Shown here one piece after another: positions 1 through 8,880 of a stretch of DNA of 64,000 bases. The translations under genes were made by a program, and so were the position numbers. The stretch's first letter is position 1. Each line of letters starts with the position of its first letter. Below the pieces are notes generated by a model. That model saw only the letters and a list, made by a program, of their open reading frames with translations, made no database searches and was not told where the DNA came from. Origin of the DNA: Ecytonucleospora hepatopenaei (taxonomy: Eukaryota > Microsporidia > Enterocytozoonidae); the NCBI GenBank assembly GCA_026692725.1, contig JAPMUG010000011.1, positions 5,001-69,000 of the forward strand, written 5' to 3'.

Positions 1-108
1 AGATATCTAGTCAATAGCTTACCGTAGGTAAGATATCTAGTCAATAGCTTACCGTAGGTAAGATATCTAGTCAATAGCTTACCGTAGGTAAGATATCTAG
101 TCAATAGC
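1..108. repeat. 30-bp tandem repeat array (3.6 copies, open at left edge)
   Basis: Three identical 30-base units followed by an 18-base partial copy. The array starts at base 1, so it continues outside the window. Each unit holds two palindromes: AGATATCT, and CTTACC-GTA-GGTAAG which spans the unit junction. The units are exact copies, suggesting recent amplification. A subtelomeric or satellite origin is an inference. Confidence 0.95.
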
Positions 109-156
109 GCTCCAAAACTTTAACTTCGTTACACTCCGTCAAGTTTTCTCGCGCTA
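105..156. repeat. Inverted repeat / hairpin next to the 30-bp array
   Basis: Arms TAGCGC (105-110) and GCGCTA (151-156), then AAAACTT (114-120) and AAGTTTT (141-147), pair around a central region of about 20 bases. The element starts inside the last partial copy of the tandem repeat. It is more GC-rich than the following kilobase. Confidence 0.8.
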
Positions 157-1284
157 CTAATCATAATCTAATTTTTGTTTTCACGTATTTTCTTTTCTTT
201 GTGAATACTTTTATTACTCGCAAAAAGGTGTTAAAATGTTTTTTATGTACTATTAACTTAAATTAAACTTTTTGTAATTTTTTCGTTTGTTATTTCTATT
301 GTTTTTATCATTTTATTATTAGGTTAATAAACTTATTAATAGTTTTATATTTTTTATATGTAAATATACTTAAGTATTAGTTTAGTTTTTTAATTTTTTT
401 TTCTTTATTTCTTTTTTATTTAATACTCTCATTGTTTTTCTTTTAAATTATATTATCTTTTAAAATATTTTTATTTTTTTATAAATTTTATAATATTTCC
501 CTAATAAATGTATATATTTTTATAATTTATTTAATAAAAACATATAAATATTTATTACACCATTTTATTATTACTATTACTACTATTTAAATACATATTA
601 ACTTTATCATTCATACTTATACTTATATTCTATAAGAATATTTCTTTAATTTTTTCTAAATTTCTTAAAATATGAATTTATTTAATAATAAATTCTAAAA
701 TAATGTATTTTTTATTCTTATAATTTATTTACTATCATTTATATTAAGTTTTACACTTATAACAATACATTTAAATTATGATTTTACTATTATTTTATTT
801 ATATTTTAGTTTTATTCTATTTTACTATAAGGGTTAAAAAATAAATACTAATAAGTTTACTAATATTTAAACTAAAGGGTATACTCACAAATACAAAAAA
901 TTGAAAAATACATCTACCTAAAACTATTCAATTTTCAATATCATTGCATTCTATATATACTTTTATTTCATCTTTTTTCTTTTCCTTTATTACCTACGTG
1001 TTTTTTATTTCTATTATATTTTATTTTTCAAATTATTTTAACATAAAATATCTTTATACTACTAATATATAATATACACAAATAATTTAATTTATTATAC
1101 AATTTATTTATAAAACATATAAAATGTTTTTAGTAGTTAATATATAGTATAGTTGTGTATTCCTTAATAGTTTATAATAGTTAAGTAGTAATACTATTTT
1201 AAATTTGTTATTATTGTTAGCTACTACTAAATTATATATATTAATATTTATTTTAGTTTATATTTATATTTAAATTAGTGTCTT
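157..1284. other. Gene-free AT-rich stretch
   Basis: About 1.1 kb of very AT-rich sequence with no open frame of useful length on either strand and no recognisable RNA gene. This is unusual for an otherwise compact genome and fits an end-of-chromosome setting. Confidence 0.6.
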
Positions 1285-1620
1285 AAGCTGGCTTATGCCA
1301 TCGAAAATGTAGAGTAGATATTTAAAATTAGAAATGTTTTAAACCTTAATTTTTATTTTATTAAACTTTATTACAATGTGACATTCTTATACTAATACAT
1401 TACCAAAGTGTATACTGATTATTTAGACACTCTTGAACAGAAAGAGGCACGTCGACAACAAGCACTTCAAGACCTTCCGCCTACTGTGTAAACAAAAGCG
1501 CTACGTAGCAATTCACAGCAAGAAATTATTTAAATCAAATTCATGAAAGCTCAAAAGGAAGGGATTATAGCATATACTTATTTTTGTTCCTTAATTATAC
1601 TATATAATAATAAAAATAGT
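1285..1620 (+). pseudogene. Decayed coding fragment
   Basis: One forward frame alternates coding-like segments with stops at 1315, 1393, 1489 and 1531. Readable pieces include KLAYAIENVE, then LDTLEQKEARRQQALQDLPP, then TKALRSNSQQEII. Base composition rises locally well above the surrounding AT-rich DNA, as expected for an old coding sequence. The family is not recognisable; a charged, Gln/Glu-rich helix is all that can be said. Confidence 0.4.
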
Positions 1621-2064
1621 TTTATATATTTGTTATTATTTTAAATTTTTACTTTTTATATTAACCTTATCCTTTTCTTATGTTATAAAATAAAATTAGT
1701 TTTTTATCTATTGATTTTTATTTTTATGAATAACTAAATAAGTTTTTATTGTTCAGTTTTATGGTTAATATTTTTATAAACATTTTCTTCTATTGTTTTC
1801 TATTACACTACTAAATTGCTATAAAATATAAATGTTGACAAAAATTTTATACATCAATTGCTATTATTTTGTTTTTATGTAAAAATATAAATATTTTTAT
1901 TTTTTTAAATTTTTAAGGTTGAATAATATAATTAATAAATTGTTCTAAAAGAATGTTTTTATATAATATGTATTTTCTATACATAGTTAGTGTTATTAAA
2001 TATATACATTGATTTTCTAATTAGATGTTTTTTATACTTTTTTAACTTTACATTAAAAAACCCT

Positions 2065-3270
2065 ATGTTTTATTGTAAATTTTTAAATTTTTTATATTTT
2101 TCTAATGTTATTTATAATGCTATAATTATAAAAAAAGAAAATGACTTTAATCTTACAAATTCACATTTACATAATACTGTAGAAAAAGAAATAAACAATA
2201 CAACAGAAACACTTTTAGATAATATTAATGATAATGAATATTTAAAAGATATGGAAGAATTATTTAAAAATTATAACAAAGAAGGTTTTTTAGATTCAAT
2301 TACATACAATTTATTCTCTAAAGTTTGGTCTGGCCCAAAACATCATGAATATAATATGATTATCAAAAACATTCTTATAAATTTAGAAAAACCTGGCTTT
2401 ACCAATTTTACATTAGGGTCAAGAGCTTTAAGCTCAACTATTTATTTTTTTCTGAAAAAAGTTCTTTTGCCTTTTTATAATCTTAAAATGAATAGTAATT
2501 TAAACATTAATGATTTTTTCCATAAAAGTACTATTACAAGTTTTTGTAAAACTACACGACTTAAAATGACTTTTTTAGATTATAGAAAGTTATATTTTAA
2601 TGTTTTTCTAAATTCAATTACTAATCTAATTTTAGCTGCACATAAATACCACAAATTTATGATAGCAAACTATAAAGATTTTAATGAAAAGTTAAAATTT
2701 AAAATGATCGTAACTGACATGTATATGCATGTTAGTGTTGCACATATTATTCAAGGTTTTACTATTATCGATGAATTTCAAAACCTATTAAATATGTATG
2801 AAGATAATGTAAAATCAATATTTTCTATTGATTTTAAATTATATAACAAAATGATAAGGTTTAAAAAATATTTTATACAATTAGAAAACTTTTGTATATT
2901 GGGAGAAATGAATTTTATACAAAATAATGTTACAGATATTATTACAAATAATGAACTAGAAAAGAAATATAAAGATTGGGATGAAATAAATAAACTTAAA
3001 AACAAATATATTTTACGTGTAAAGCGTAAACAGTTTTGTGATAAATATAAGTTAAAACATATTGATTGTATTAATTATGAAATAAAAAAGTTTATGAAAG
3101 ATGTAAATGATGTGTATAAAAATAACCTTAAAAATATAACAAAAAACAATGATGATAACAAAATATTTTTAAAAGAAGAAAGTAACAATGATATTACTAA
3201 TGTAGATGAAAATATATCAATAAAACAAGAAGTTGATATAGATATTGTTAAAGAAGAATTAGATTATTAA
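2065..3270 (+). CDS. Putative secreted protein, family shared with 38578-40030
   Basis: 401 residues from the ATG at 2065. The frame is open upstream to a GTG at 1990, but 2065 is the first ATG and gives a hydrophobic, signal-peptide-like N-terminus (about residues 1-20). The rest is basic and helix-rich, with an acidic tail. I do not recognise a known family. Its middle resembles the secreted protein at 38.6-40.0 kb: HKYHKFMIANY matches YKYHKLLLELY there, and YKDWDEIN matches YKQWNELG. The order of matching segments is the same, so I infer divergent paralogues. Secretion and a host-facing role are inferences. Confidence 0.75.
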   Translation: MFYCKFLNFLYFSNVIYNAIIIKKENDFNLTNSHLHNTVEKEINNTTETLLDNINDNEYLKDMEELFKNYNKEGFLDSITYNLFSKVWSGPKHHEYNMIIKNILINLEKPGFTNFTLGSRALSSTIYFFLKKVLLPFYNLKMNSNLNINDFFHKSTITSFCKTTRLKMTFLDYRKLYFNVFLNSITNLILAAHKYHKFMIANYKDFNEKLKFKMIVTDMYMHVSVAHIIQGFTIIDEFQNLLNMYEDNVKSIFSIDFKLYNKMIRFKKYFIQLENFCILGEMNFIQNNVTDIITNNELEKKYKDWDEINKLKNKYILRVKRKQFCDKYKLKHIDCINYEIKKFMKDVNDVYKNNLKNITKNNDDNKIFLKEESNNDITNVDENISIKQEVDIDIVKEELDY

Positions 3271-3629
3271 TATTTAAATAAGTTTATATTAATTTATTGT
3301 ACCTTTTACACTGTTAAAATTGTAAAATAATTAAAAATATAGTTACAATATTTTATGTAATTTTTTATTTAATGTATTATTTTGCTATTTTTATTATAAT
3401 TTTTTTAAAATCAATTTTATTTACATGTAAGTAAATTTTAGTTATTTATTTTTTTATATTTTAAACTTCAGTAAGTTTCTGATATAATTAAATAAGGTTA
3501 AATTTTTTTAGTTATTATAAGTATATAAATAAATTTAAGTAATTTTGTGTGTTTTATTACATTGTTTTATTAATCAACTATTTAAAATAAAAAAAATGAA
3601 TTTTTTATTATTTTTAAATAAAATTTAAA

Positions 3630-3719
3630 ATGCGTATTCCACAAGTGAAGTTCAAACATAAGATTTTCACATGTGAATCACTTGTTAATGTCTTGTCTTG
3701 TTTTAAACAGTTATTGTAA
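3630..3719 (+). other. Short coding-like island (29-codon ORF)
   Basis: An ATG-to-stop frame of 29 codons in a patch that is clearly less AT-rich than its flanks. It reads MRIPQVKFKHKIF followed by a Cys-containing stretch. It lies in the otherwise empty 3271-3865 gap. It may be a remnant of a larger gene or chance; no family recognised. Confidence 0.25.
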
Positions 3720-3783
3720 AATGTTGCATTTGAATTTCAATTTTTATATGATATAATGATACTAATACTGAATATATGTGTAT

Positions 3784-3819
3784 AAAATGATAATTGTTAT
3801 TAAAATGATAATTGTTATT
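3784..3819. repeat. 18-bp tandem duplication
   Basis: Two exact adjacent copies of AAAATGATAATTGTTATT upstream of the broken gene at 3866. Confidence 0.85.
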
Positions 3820-3865
3820 AAAAATAGGTTAGATAAATTTTTAATTTTTAAGTCCCTTTAATTAA

Positions 3866-4475
3866 ATGAAAATGTTTAATTTGTTTTTTATAAATTTGAT
3901 TAATGTTTCGATCAATAAAATAGATATATCGGTTGAATCAGAAGACATAAATAAACATTAAAAACCAGTATACGATGTATTTTATAATCGTAAAATATAC
4001 ATTGGTAATCTTTTAAACATGAATAACAAAGAAAGTAAAAAATTTAATAAATATTTAAATTATTTAAGATATTTAATTCAAACAACTGACGAACAATACA
4101 GTATTGATTTAATTAGAAATAAAATAAGAAATTTTGAAAAATGCACAAAAAAGAATGTTTTGATGTATATAAGACTATCCATGATCTTAAGGAAAAAGAA
4201 AAGGAAAAATTACAAAAAAGATTTGTTTGGATGAATAGTTTTTTTGATAGCATTTTAAATGATGATAAAAAGATGAAACAATGTCTCTATTATAAAAGTG
4301 ATGGAAGTAATAGTAAAGAAATAAACACTTATTTAGATTTTCACAAAGAAATGTTTAAAACAATCAACGATAAGTTAAACACCACATACACTAATTATAA
4401 AAATGAAACTATTAATTATGATATTGGAGTTTTTATGAATACATTTAACAAACCATTAAGCATTCTAAGAAAAAT
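3866..4475 (+). pseudogene. Broken secreted-protein gene, truncated by A/C tract
   Basis: An ATG at 3866 starts a signal-peptide-like sequence (MKMFNLFFINLINVSINK). An in-frame TAA at 3959 interrupts it, and the same frame then runs on through 4019-4234. Around the A6 run near 4146-4151 the coding signal moves to another frame, which continues as a Lys/Asp-rich helical protein to about 4472. It then enters the A/C-only tract and degenerates into Pro/Thr/His. One extra A in the A6 run would join the two frames. The gene therefore shows three lesions: a nonsense codon, a frameshift and a lost C-terminus. The family is unknown. Sequencing errors could explain the single-base lesions but not the truncation. 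Confidence 0.55.
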
Positions 4476-4934
4476 CCCACCCACCCCACCCACCCCACCC
4501 CCCCCACCCCACCCCACCACCCCACCCCCCCCCCACCCCCCCCCACCCCCCCACCCACCCCCACCACCCCCCACCCCCCCACCCACCCCCCCCCACCACC
4601 CCCCCCCCCACCACCACCCCCCACCCCCCCCACACCCCACCCCCACCCACCCACCCCCCCACCCACCCCCCCCACACCCCCCCCCACCCCACCCCCCACC
4701 CACCCCACCCACCCCACCCCACCCCCCCCCCCCCACCACCCACCCCACCCACCCCCCCACCCACCCCCCCACCCCACCCCCACCCCCCCACCCCACCCCC
4801 ACCCACCACCCCACCCCACCCCCCACCCACCCCCCACCCCCCCACCCCCCCCCCACCCCCCCCCACCCCCCCACCCCCCCCCCCCACCCCCCCCACCCCC
4901 ACCCCCCACCCCACCCCACCCCCACACCACCCCC
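4476..4934. repeat. 459-bp tract of only A and C (C-rich/G-rich low complexity)
   Basis: No G or T occurs on the + strand over 459 bases. The pattern is an irregular CCCCACCC-type array with no fixed period. The complementary strand is almost pure G with isolated T, with obvious potential for G-quadruplex or i-motif structure. It is open in all frames, giving spurious Pro/Thr/His or Gly/Val/Trp proteins. Both flanking genes stop making sense at its edges. It may be a real repeat, a rearrangement scar or an assembly artefact. Confidence 0.95.
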
Positions 4935-4935
4935 G

Positions 4936-6204
4936 CTCATATTTCTTTAAATAGCTTTGTATTCCTTTTTGAAAGGTAACTTCTCCCATCCAATTCTCTA
5001 ACATTTTTATAACACTACTTCCCTTATCATAACTTATTGCATCAAATATTTGGTCTATTTCTCCTGGATTTTTTACTTCCACTGCAATTTTGTGTGTGTT
5101 CTCCAAACAATCTGCTGTCATTCCTCCCTCTATGTCTGATGATGCAAAATTAGTCACTTCATTCCAATCCACCAAATGAGGATGATCTTTGCTTAATTTA
5201 TACAAAGCCTTTGATGCTGCCCATGTTGCAAATCCTTCATTGAGCCATAAGTCATTCCACCACCTCATGGTCACCAAATTACCAAACCACATGTGTGCTA
5301 ACTCGTGACATACTGTGTTTGCTATAATCTTCTTCGACCTTATGAAAGAATCGTCTTTTGAAAATAACAATGAAGTTTTTCTAAAAGTTATCAACCCCCA
5401 ATTTTCCATTGCTCCTGATGCAAATGATGGAATTGAAACTAAATCTGCCTTTGATAATGGATATTTTATACCAAAATACTTTTCAAAATATTTAAGACAA
5501 TTGTATGCTACTTCTAATGAATATTCTGCCCAATCCAATTCTTCTTCTGTTGCAAACACCCTTACAACAATTCCTTCTTTTTTCAACTCACGGGCCTTTA
5601 ATTGTCCTACTACCCATGCAACAATGTATGTTGACATTTTTGGTGTTTCCTCAAATGTATATGTTTTTCTACCATTTTCTTCTGTTATGTTTTTTGCTTC
5701 ACCATTACCTAATGCCATATACTCGCTTTCACAATTTATTTTAACATTAAAAGTTGCCTTCAAATCAGGTTGGTCAAAACATGGAAATGCCTTTCTTGCA
5801 TCTGTTGGTTCAAATTGGGTTGAAAATAAAAAATTGCCATTTGCATCTGCTTTTTTGTAAAAACCATCTAAATTACCATATCCATTAGATTTATACTTTA
5901 TTTCCAAAGTAAACTTTTCATTTGAATTTATTTCCTTTTTGTCTTCCACTGTAATTATTACAAAATCCTCGCTTTTTTCTTTTTCTTCTGAATATTTAAA
6001 ATTGCAATTGTATGTTGAATTACTTGCTTTTACTTTGATTTCCTCAATTTCTAAGTTTTTTGCAATGTTAATTTCAAAACTTGTAATTTTCTTTATTGCT
6101 GTGCACAATATCTTTACTACACCTGTAAAAAAGTCATTGTTAATTGTCAAAAATAAATCATAATTAGAAGGTACTACTGTACCTGATAAATTTACACGTG
6201 ACAT
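4936..6204 (-). CDS. M1 family zinc aminopeptidase, C-terminus missing
   Basis: Aminopeptidase N/puromycin-sensitive type metallopeptidase, which removes N-terminal residues from peptides. About 420 residues are recognisable from the ATG at 6204. The exopeptidase motif GAMENWG lies near residue 262, and the zinc site HELAHMWFG near 298 is followed by the Glu of WLNEGFA. Family members are usually 800-900 residues, so the C-terminal half is lacking. After SYLKKYERG the frame enters the A/C tract and yields only Gly/Val/Trp. AACCCT sits just upstream of the start. Start and catalytic region are secure; whether the chromosomal gene is really truncated is open. Confidence 0.9.
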
Positions 6205-6206
6205 AT

Positions 6207-6213
6207 AAGGGTT
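6207..6213 (-). promoter_or_regulatory. CCC-like start-site motif of M1 aminopeptidase
   Basis: Reads AACCCTT on the minus strand, ending 2 nt before the ATG. CCC-like motifs immediately upstream of start codons are described for microsporidian genes. Confidence 0.55.
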
Positions 6214-6790
6214 AAAAAAAGTATATTTTTAACAAACAATTTTAAGATGGACACTATTTAGTTTTTTTTATTTTTTTAAATTAATTCTTTTAATATTTTA
6301 GATTAAATAAATGATTTTATTTTTTTTAATATTATTTTAATATACTAAATACACTGTAATGTTATGTTACTTGTTGCAATAATTTTTTAAAATTATTTTT
6401 ATTTTTTATTTAAATATTATAAAAAACATTTTATTAGTCTTAAAATTTATTATTAAAGGTTAACAAAAATGTTTTAAATGTAAATTGTTAGGCTTTGTAG
6501 TTTTATGAGTGTAAAATAGTTTACATTTATTAAGTTATGACTAAAAATAGTTATAAATATAAAGTTTTGAAAAATAAAATTTTAAATTTTACAAAAATAT
6601 TAACCCTCCATTCTTGTAATATTAATTGTTTTTACAATAATTTGTTTTCTTTAATTTTGTTTAAGTAAGATTTTTTTAACTACAATAGTTTATATTGTAA
6701 TATTTTTTATAAACTAATAAAATCAATTAATAAGAGTATTTTATTTGTAATTTTATTTTACTTTATTATTTATAAAATTACTATTTTATT
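6214..6790. other. Intergenic AT-rich stretch
   Basis: About 580 bases between two divergent genes. No coding potential or RNA gene seen. Confidence 0.6.
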
Positions 6791-8206
6791 ATGTTAAGAA
6801 GCAACAAATGTATAACTCATGGAATTACAGGTGCTGTCACTTTAGATGGTTCTACAAAATATAGCATCAGTAAAAACAAAGAATTAATAAATTTTCTTAC
6901 CAACCAGAATTTTTATGAATCTGAAGAGGATTCTAAAACCAGAGAACGTGCGCTAGGACGCTTGGATTTTCTATTAAAACATTTTATAAAGCAACAGATG
7001 AAAATCAAAGGAGAAACTAAGAATATAAACGGTAGAATACAGACATTTGGTTCTTATAGATTAGGTGTACATAATAAAGGAGCAGATATTGATACTTTAT
7101 GCATAGTTCCCAAACAAATTACAAGGAAAGAATTTTTTGTTGATTTTTACAAAATGTTAGAAGATGATGAAGATGTGAGTGATCTATCAAAGGCAGAAGA
7201 CGCATATGTACCTGTCATAAAAATGAAGTTTTTCAACATTCCCATAGATTTAACTATGGCAAGAATAAACTTACCAAATATAGACAATAAGGTTGATTTG
7301 TTAAATGACAGAATGCTCAAAAATATGAACGAGAAGTGCATTTTATCACTTAATGGTGCTCGCGTGACAGATAAAATGTTAGAACTTGTTCCAAATACCG
7401 AGACATTTCACAATGCATTGAGGGTAATAAAGTTTTGGGCCAAAAAGAGATATTGCTATGGAAATGCATATGGGTATTTTGGGGGAGTAGCATATTCTAT
7501 TTCAGTAGCAAGAATATGTCAGATGTATCCAAACTATTGTGCATATGATATTGTTTGCAAGTATTTTGAAGTTTATGCACAGTGGGAATGGCCACAACCA
7601 GTGATTTTGACTGAAATAGTGGATCCACACTACAATTTGAAAGTTTGGGACAGTGAGAAAAATCCTTCTGATCGTCTCCACAAAATGCCAATTATTACAC
7701 CTGCCTATCCATCAATGTGTTCAACACACAATGTTTCACAGAGTACTTTTAATGTAATTTTAAGAGAATTTCAAAGATGTGTTGATATTATTAAAGAAGT
7801 AAATTCTTTTGAAGATTTTAAGACAATTTTTGAAAATACAGATTTCTTTAAAAGATTCAAGGTATTTATAAAAGTTACTCTAAATGCAGAAGAACCTAAT
7901 CTTAAAACATGGTTGGGATATGGAGAAAGTAAAATAAGAATTTTAGCAGGTAAAATTGAATTAGCTGAAAATGTTACTCTCTCCGTTCCATTCCCAAAGA
8001 TGTTTGAAAAAGAAAATACAGCAGTATTTTTTATAGGAGTGGAACACGTAAGAGTAAATAAAAATAATAAAAAACTTTATTTAGATGCACAGATAAAAGA
8101 ATTTTTAACTCAAATAAACAGCTGGAATAATAAAACACTGGACATGAAAATTAAGGTTGAAGCACAAACAAAAAAAGAAGTGAATCAATTTATCAGTGAT
8201 TTTTAA
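6791..8206 (+). CDS. PAP1: Poly(A) polymerase
   Basis: Nuclear poly(A) polymerase that adds poly(A) tails to cleaved pre-mRNA. 471 residues, shorter than the yeast enzyme. The nucleotidyltransferase motif FGSYRLGVHNKGADID contains Gly87-Ser88 and the metal-binding Asp99 and Asp101, and the third Asp is 153 in IPIDLT. The central domain (FWAKKRYCYGNAYGYFGG) and C-terminal RNA-binding region follow in the usual order. The yeast-type C-terminal extension is missing. MPE1, part of the same 3'-end processing machinery, is encoded at 53.3 kb. Confidence 0.95.
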   Translation: MLRSNKCITHGITGAVTLDGSTKYSISKNKELINFLTNQNFYESEEDSKTRERALGRLDFLLKHFIKQQMKIKGETKNINGRIQTFGSYRLGVHNKGADIDTLCIVPKQITRKEFFVDFYKMLEDDEDVSDLSKAEDAYVPVIKMKFFNIPIDLTMARINLPNIDNKVDLLNDRMLKNMNEKCILSLNGARVTDKMLELVPNTETFHNALRVIKFWAKKRYCYGNAYGYFGGVAYSISVARICQMYPNYCAYDIVCKYFEVYAQWEWPQPVILTEIVDPHYNLKVWDSEKNPSDRLHKMPIITPAYPSMCSTHNVSQSTFNVILREFQRCVDIIKEVNSFEDFKTIFENTDFFKRFKVFIKVTLNAEEPNLKTWLGYGESKIRILAGKIELAENVTLSVPFPKMFEKENTAVFFIGVEHVRVNKNNKKLYLDAQIKEFLTQINSWNNKTLDMKIKVEAQTKKEVNQFISDF

Positions 8207-8287
8207 TTTTAAATAGTTACTTTTTACTGCTTTAGTTAATAATTAAACTTATTAGAGATTTTCTTAAATTTATTTTTTGTAAAAAAT

Positions 8288-8295
8288 TTAACCCT
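8288..8295 (+). promoter_or_regulatory. CCC-like start-site motif of RPL9
   Basis: TTAACCCT ending 6 nt before the ATG at 8302, the same spacing class as at the M1 aminopeptidase. Such motifs are characteristic of highly expressed microsporidian genes. Confidence 0.6.
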
Positions 8296-8301
8296 ATAAA
8301 A

Positions 8302-8871
8302 ATGTTGTTGCATAATTCAGCTGAGGTAGAGTTACCTAAAGAATGTGAAGTTACTTTTGTAAATGATCATCTTTTTACTTTTAAAGGACCTCTTGGTCAA
8401 CAGCAATACGATGTTAGCAAGTTTAACTTTACTTTTACAATTAGGGAAAATGATGGTCAAAGAGTAATTGTTATTGACTCTTGGCACGGAAGCAAAAAGA
8501 AAAACAATTTTTTAAACACTGTTGCATCACATCTTAGAAATTGCGTGACTGGTGTAACCAAAGGATTTAGATATGTGTCAAAGGCTGTTTATAAACACTT
8601 CCCAATTCAAATGGTTATTGAAGATAAGGGAAAAACAGTTGTGGTCAAAAACTTTTATGGAAATAAACAGGCTAAGAGATTTCCAATGTTAGGGGATAGC
8701 ATTGCTACAATTGGAGATGAAAAGGATGTTTTAATAGTTGAAGGAACAAATATTGAACATGTTTCTCAGTCTTCTGCTAATGTTACTAACTGGGGTAAAA
8801 AAGAAAAATTATATGACCCAAGAATCTTTTTGGATGGAATTTATTTGGTTGAAAGAGGTGAAAAAGCTTAA
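8302..8871 (+). CDS. RPL9: 60S ribosomal protein L9 (uL6)
   Basis: 189 residues, full length for eukaryotic L9. Diagnostic segments are the N-terminal VTFVNDHLFTFKGPLG, the central HLRNCVTGVTKGFRY and the C-terminal EGTNIEHVSQSSANV near an extended tail. It forms part of the large subunit near the GTPase-associated region. The following gene is convergent, with its stop codon 9 nt away. Confidence 0.96.
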   Translation: MLLHNSAEVELPKECEVTFVNDHLFTFKGPLGQQQYDVSKFNFTFTIRENDGQRVIVIDSWHGSKKKNNFLNTVASHLRNCVTGVTKGFRYVSKAVYKHFPIQMVIEDKGKTVVVKNFYGNKQAKRFPMLGDSIATIGDEKDVLIVEGTNIEHVSQSSANVTNWGKKEKLYDPRIFLDGIYLVERGEKA

Positions 8872-8880
8872 ATAAATATT

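Noticed and set aside
1..108. CRISPR array
   Set aside because: Repeats are directly contiguous with no spacers, and the genome is clearly eukaryotic.
4019..4234. 71-codon ORF as a stand-alone gene
   Set aside because: Its frame continues upstream to a signal peptide at 3866 and its coding signal moves to another frame downstream, so it is better read as part of one broken gene.
4416..4950. Long Pro/Thr/His-rich (+) and Gly/Val/Trp-rich (-) open frames over 4.4-4.95 kb
   Set aside because: They exist only because the A/C-only tract contains no stop codons in any frame; no independent coding evidence.
5315..5860. 181-codon plus-strand ORF inside the M1 aminopeptidase
   Set aside because: Antisense to the catalytic domain; the conserved HELAH and GAMEN motifs are on the other strand.
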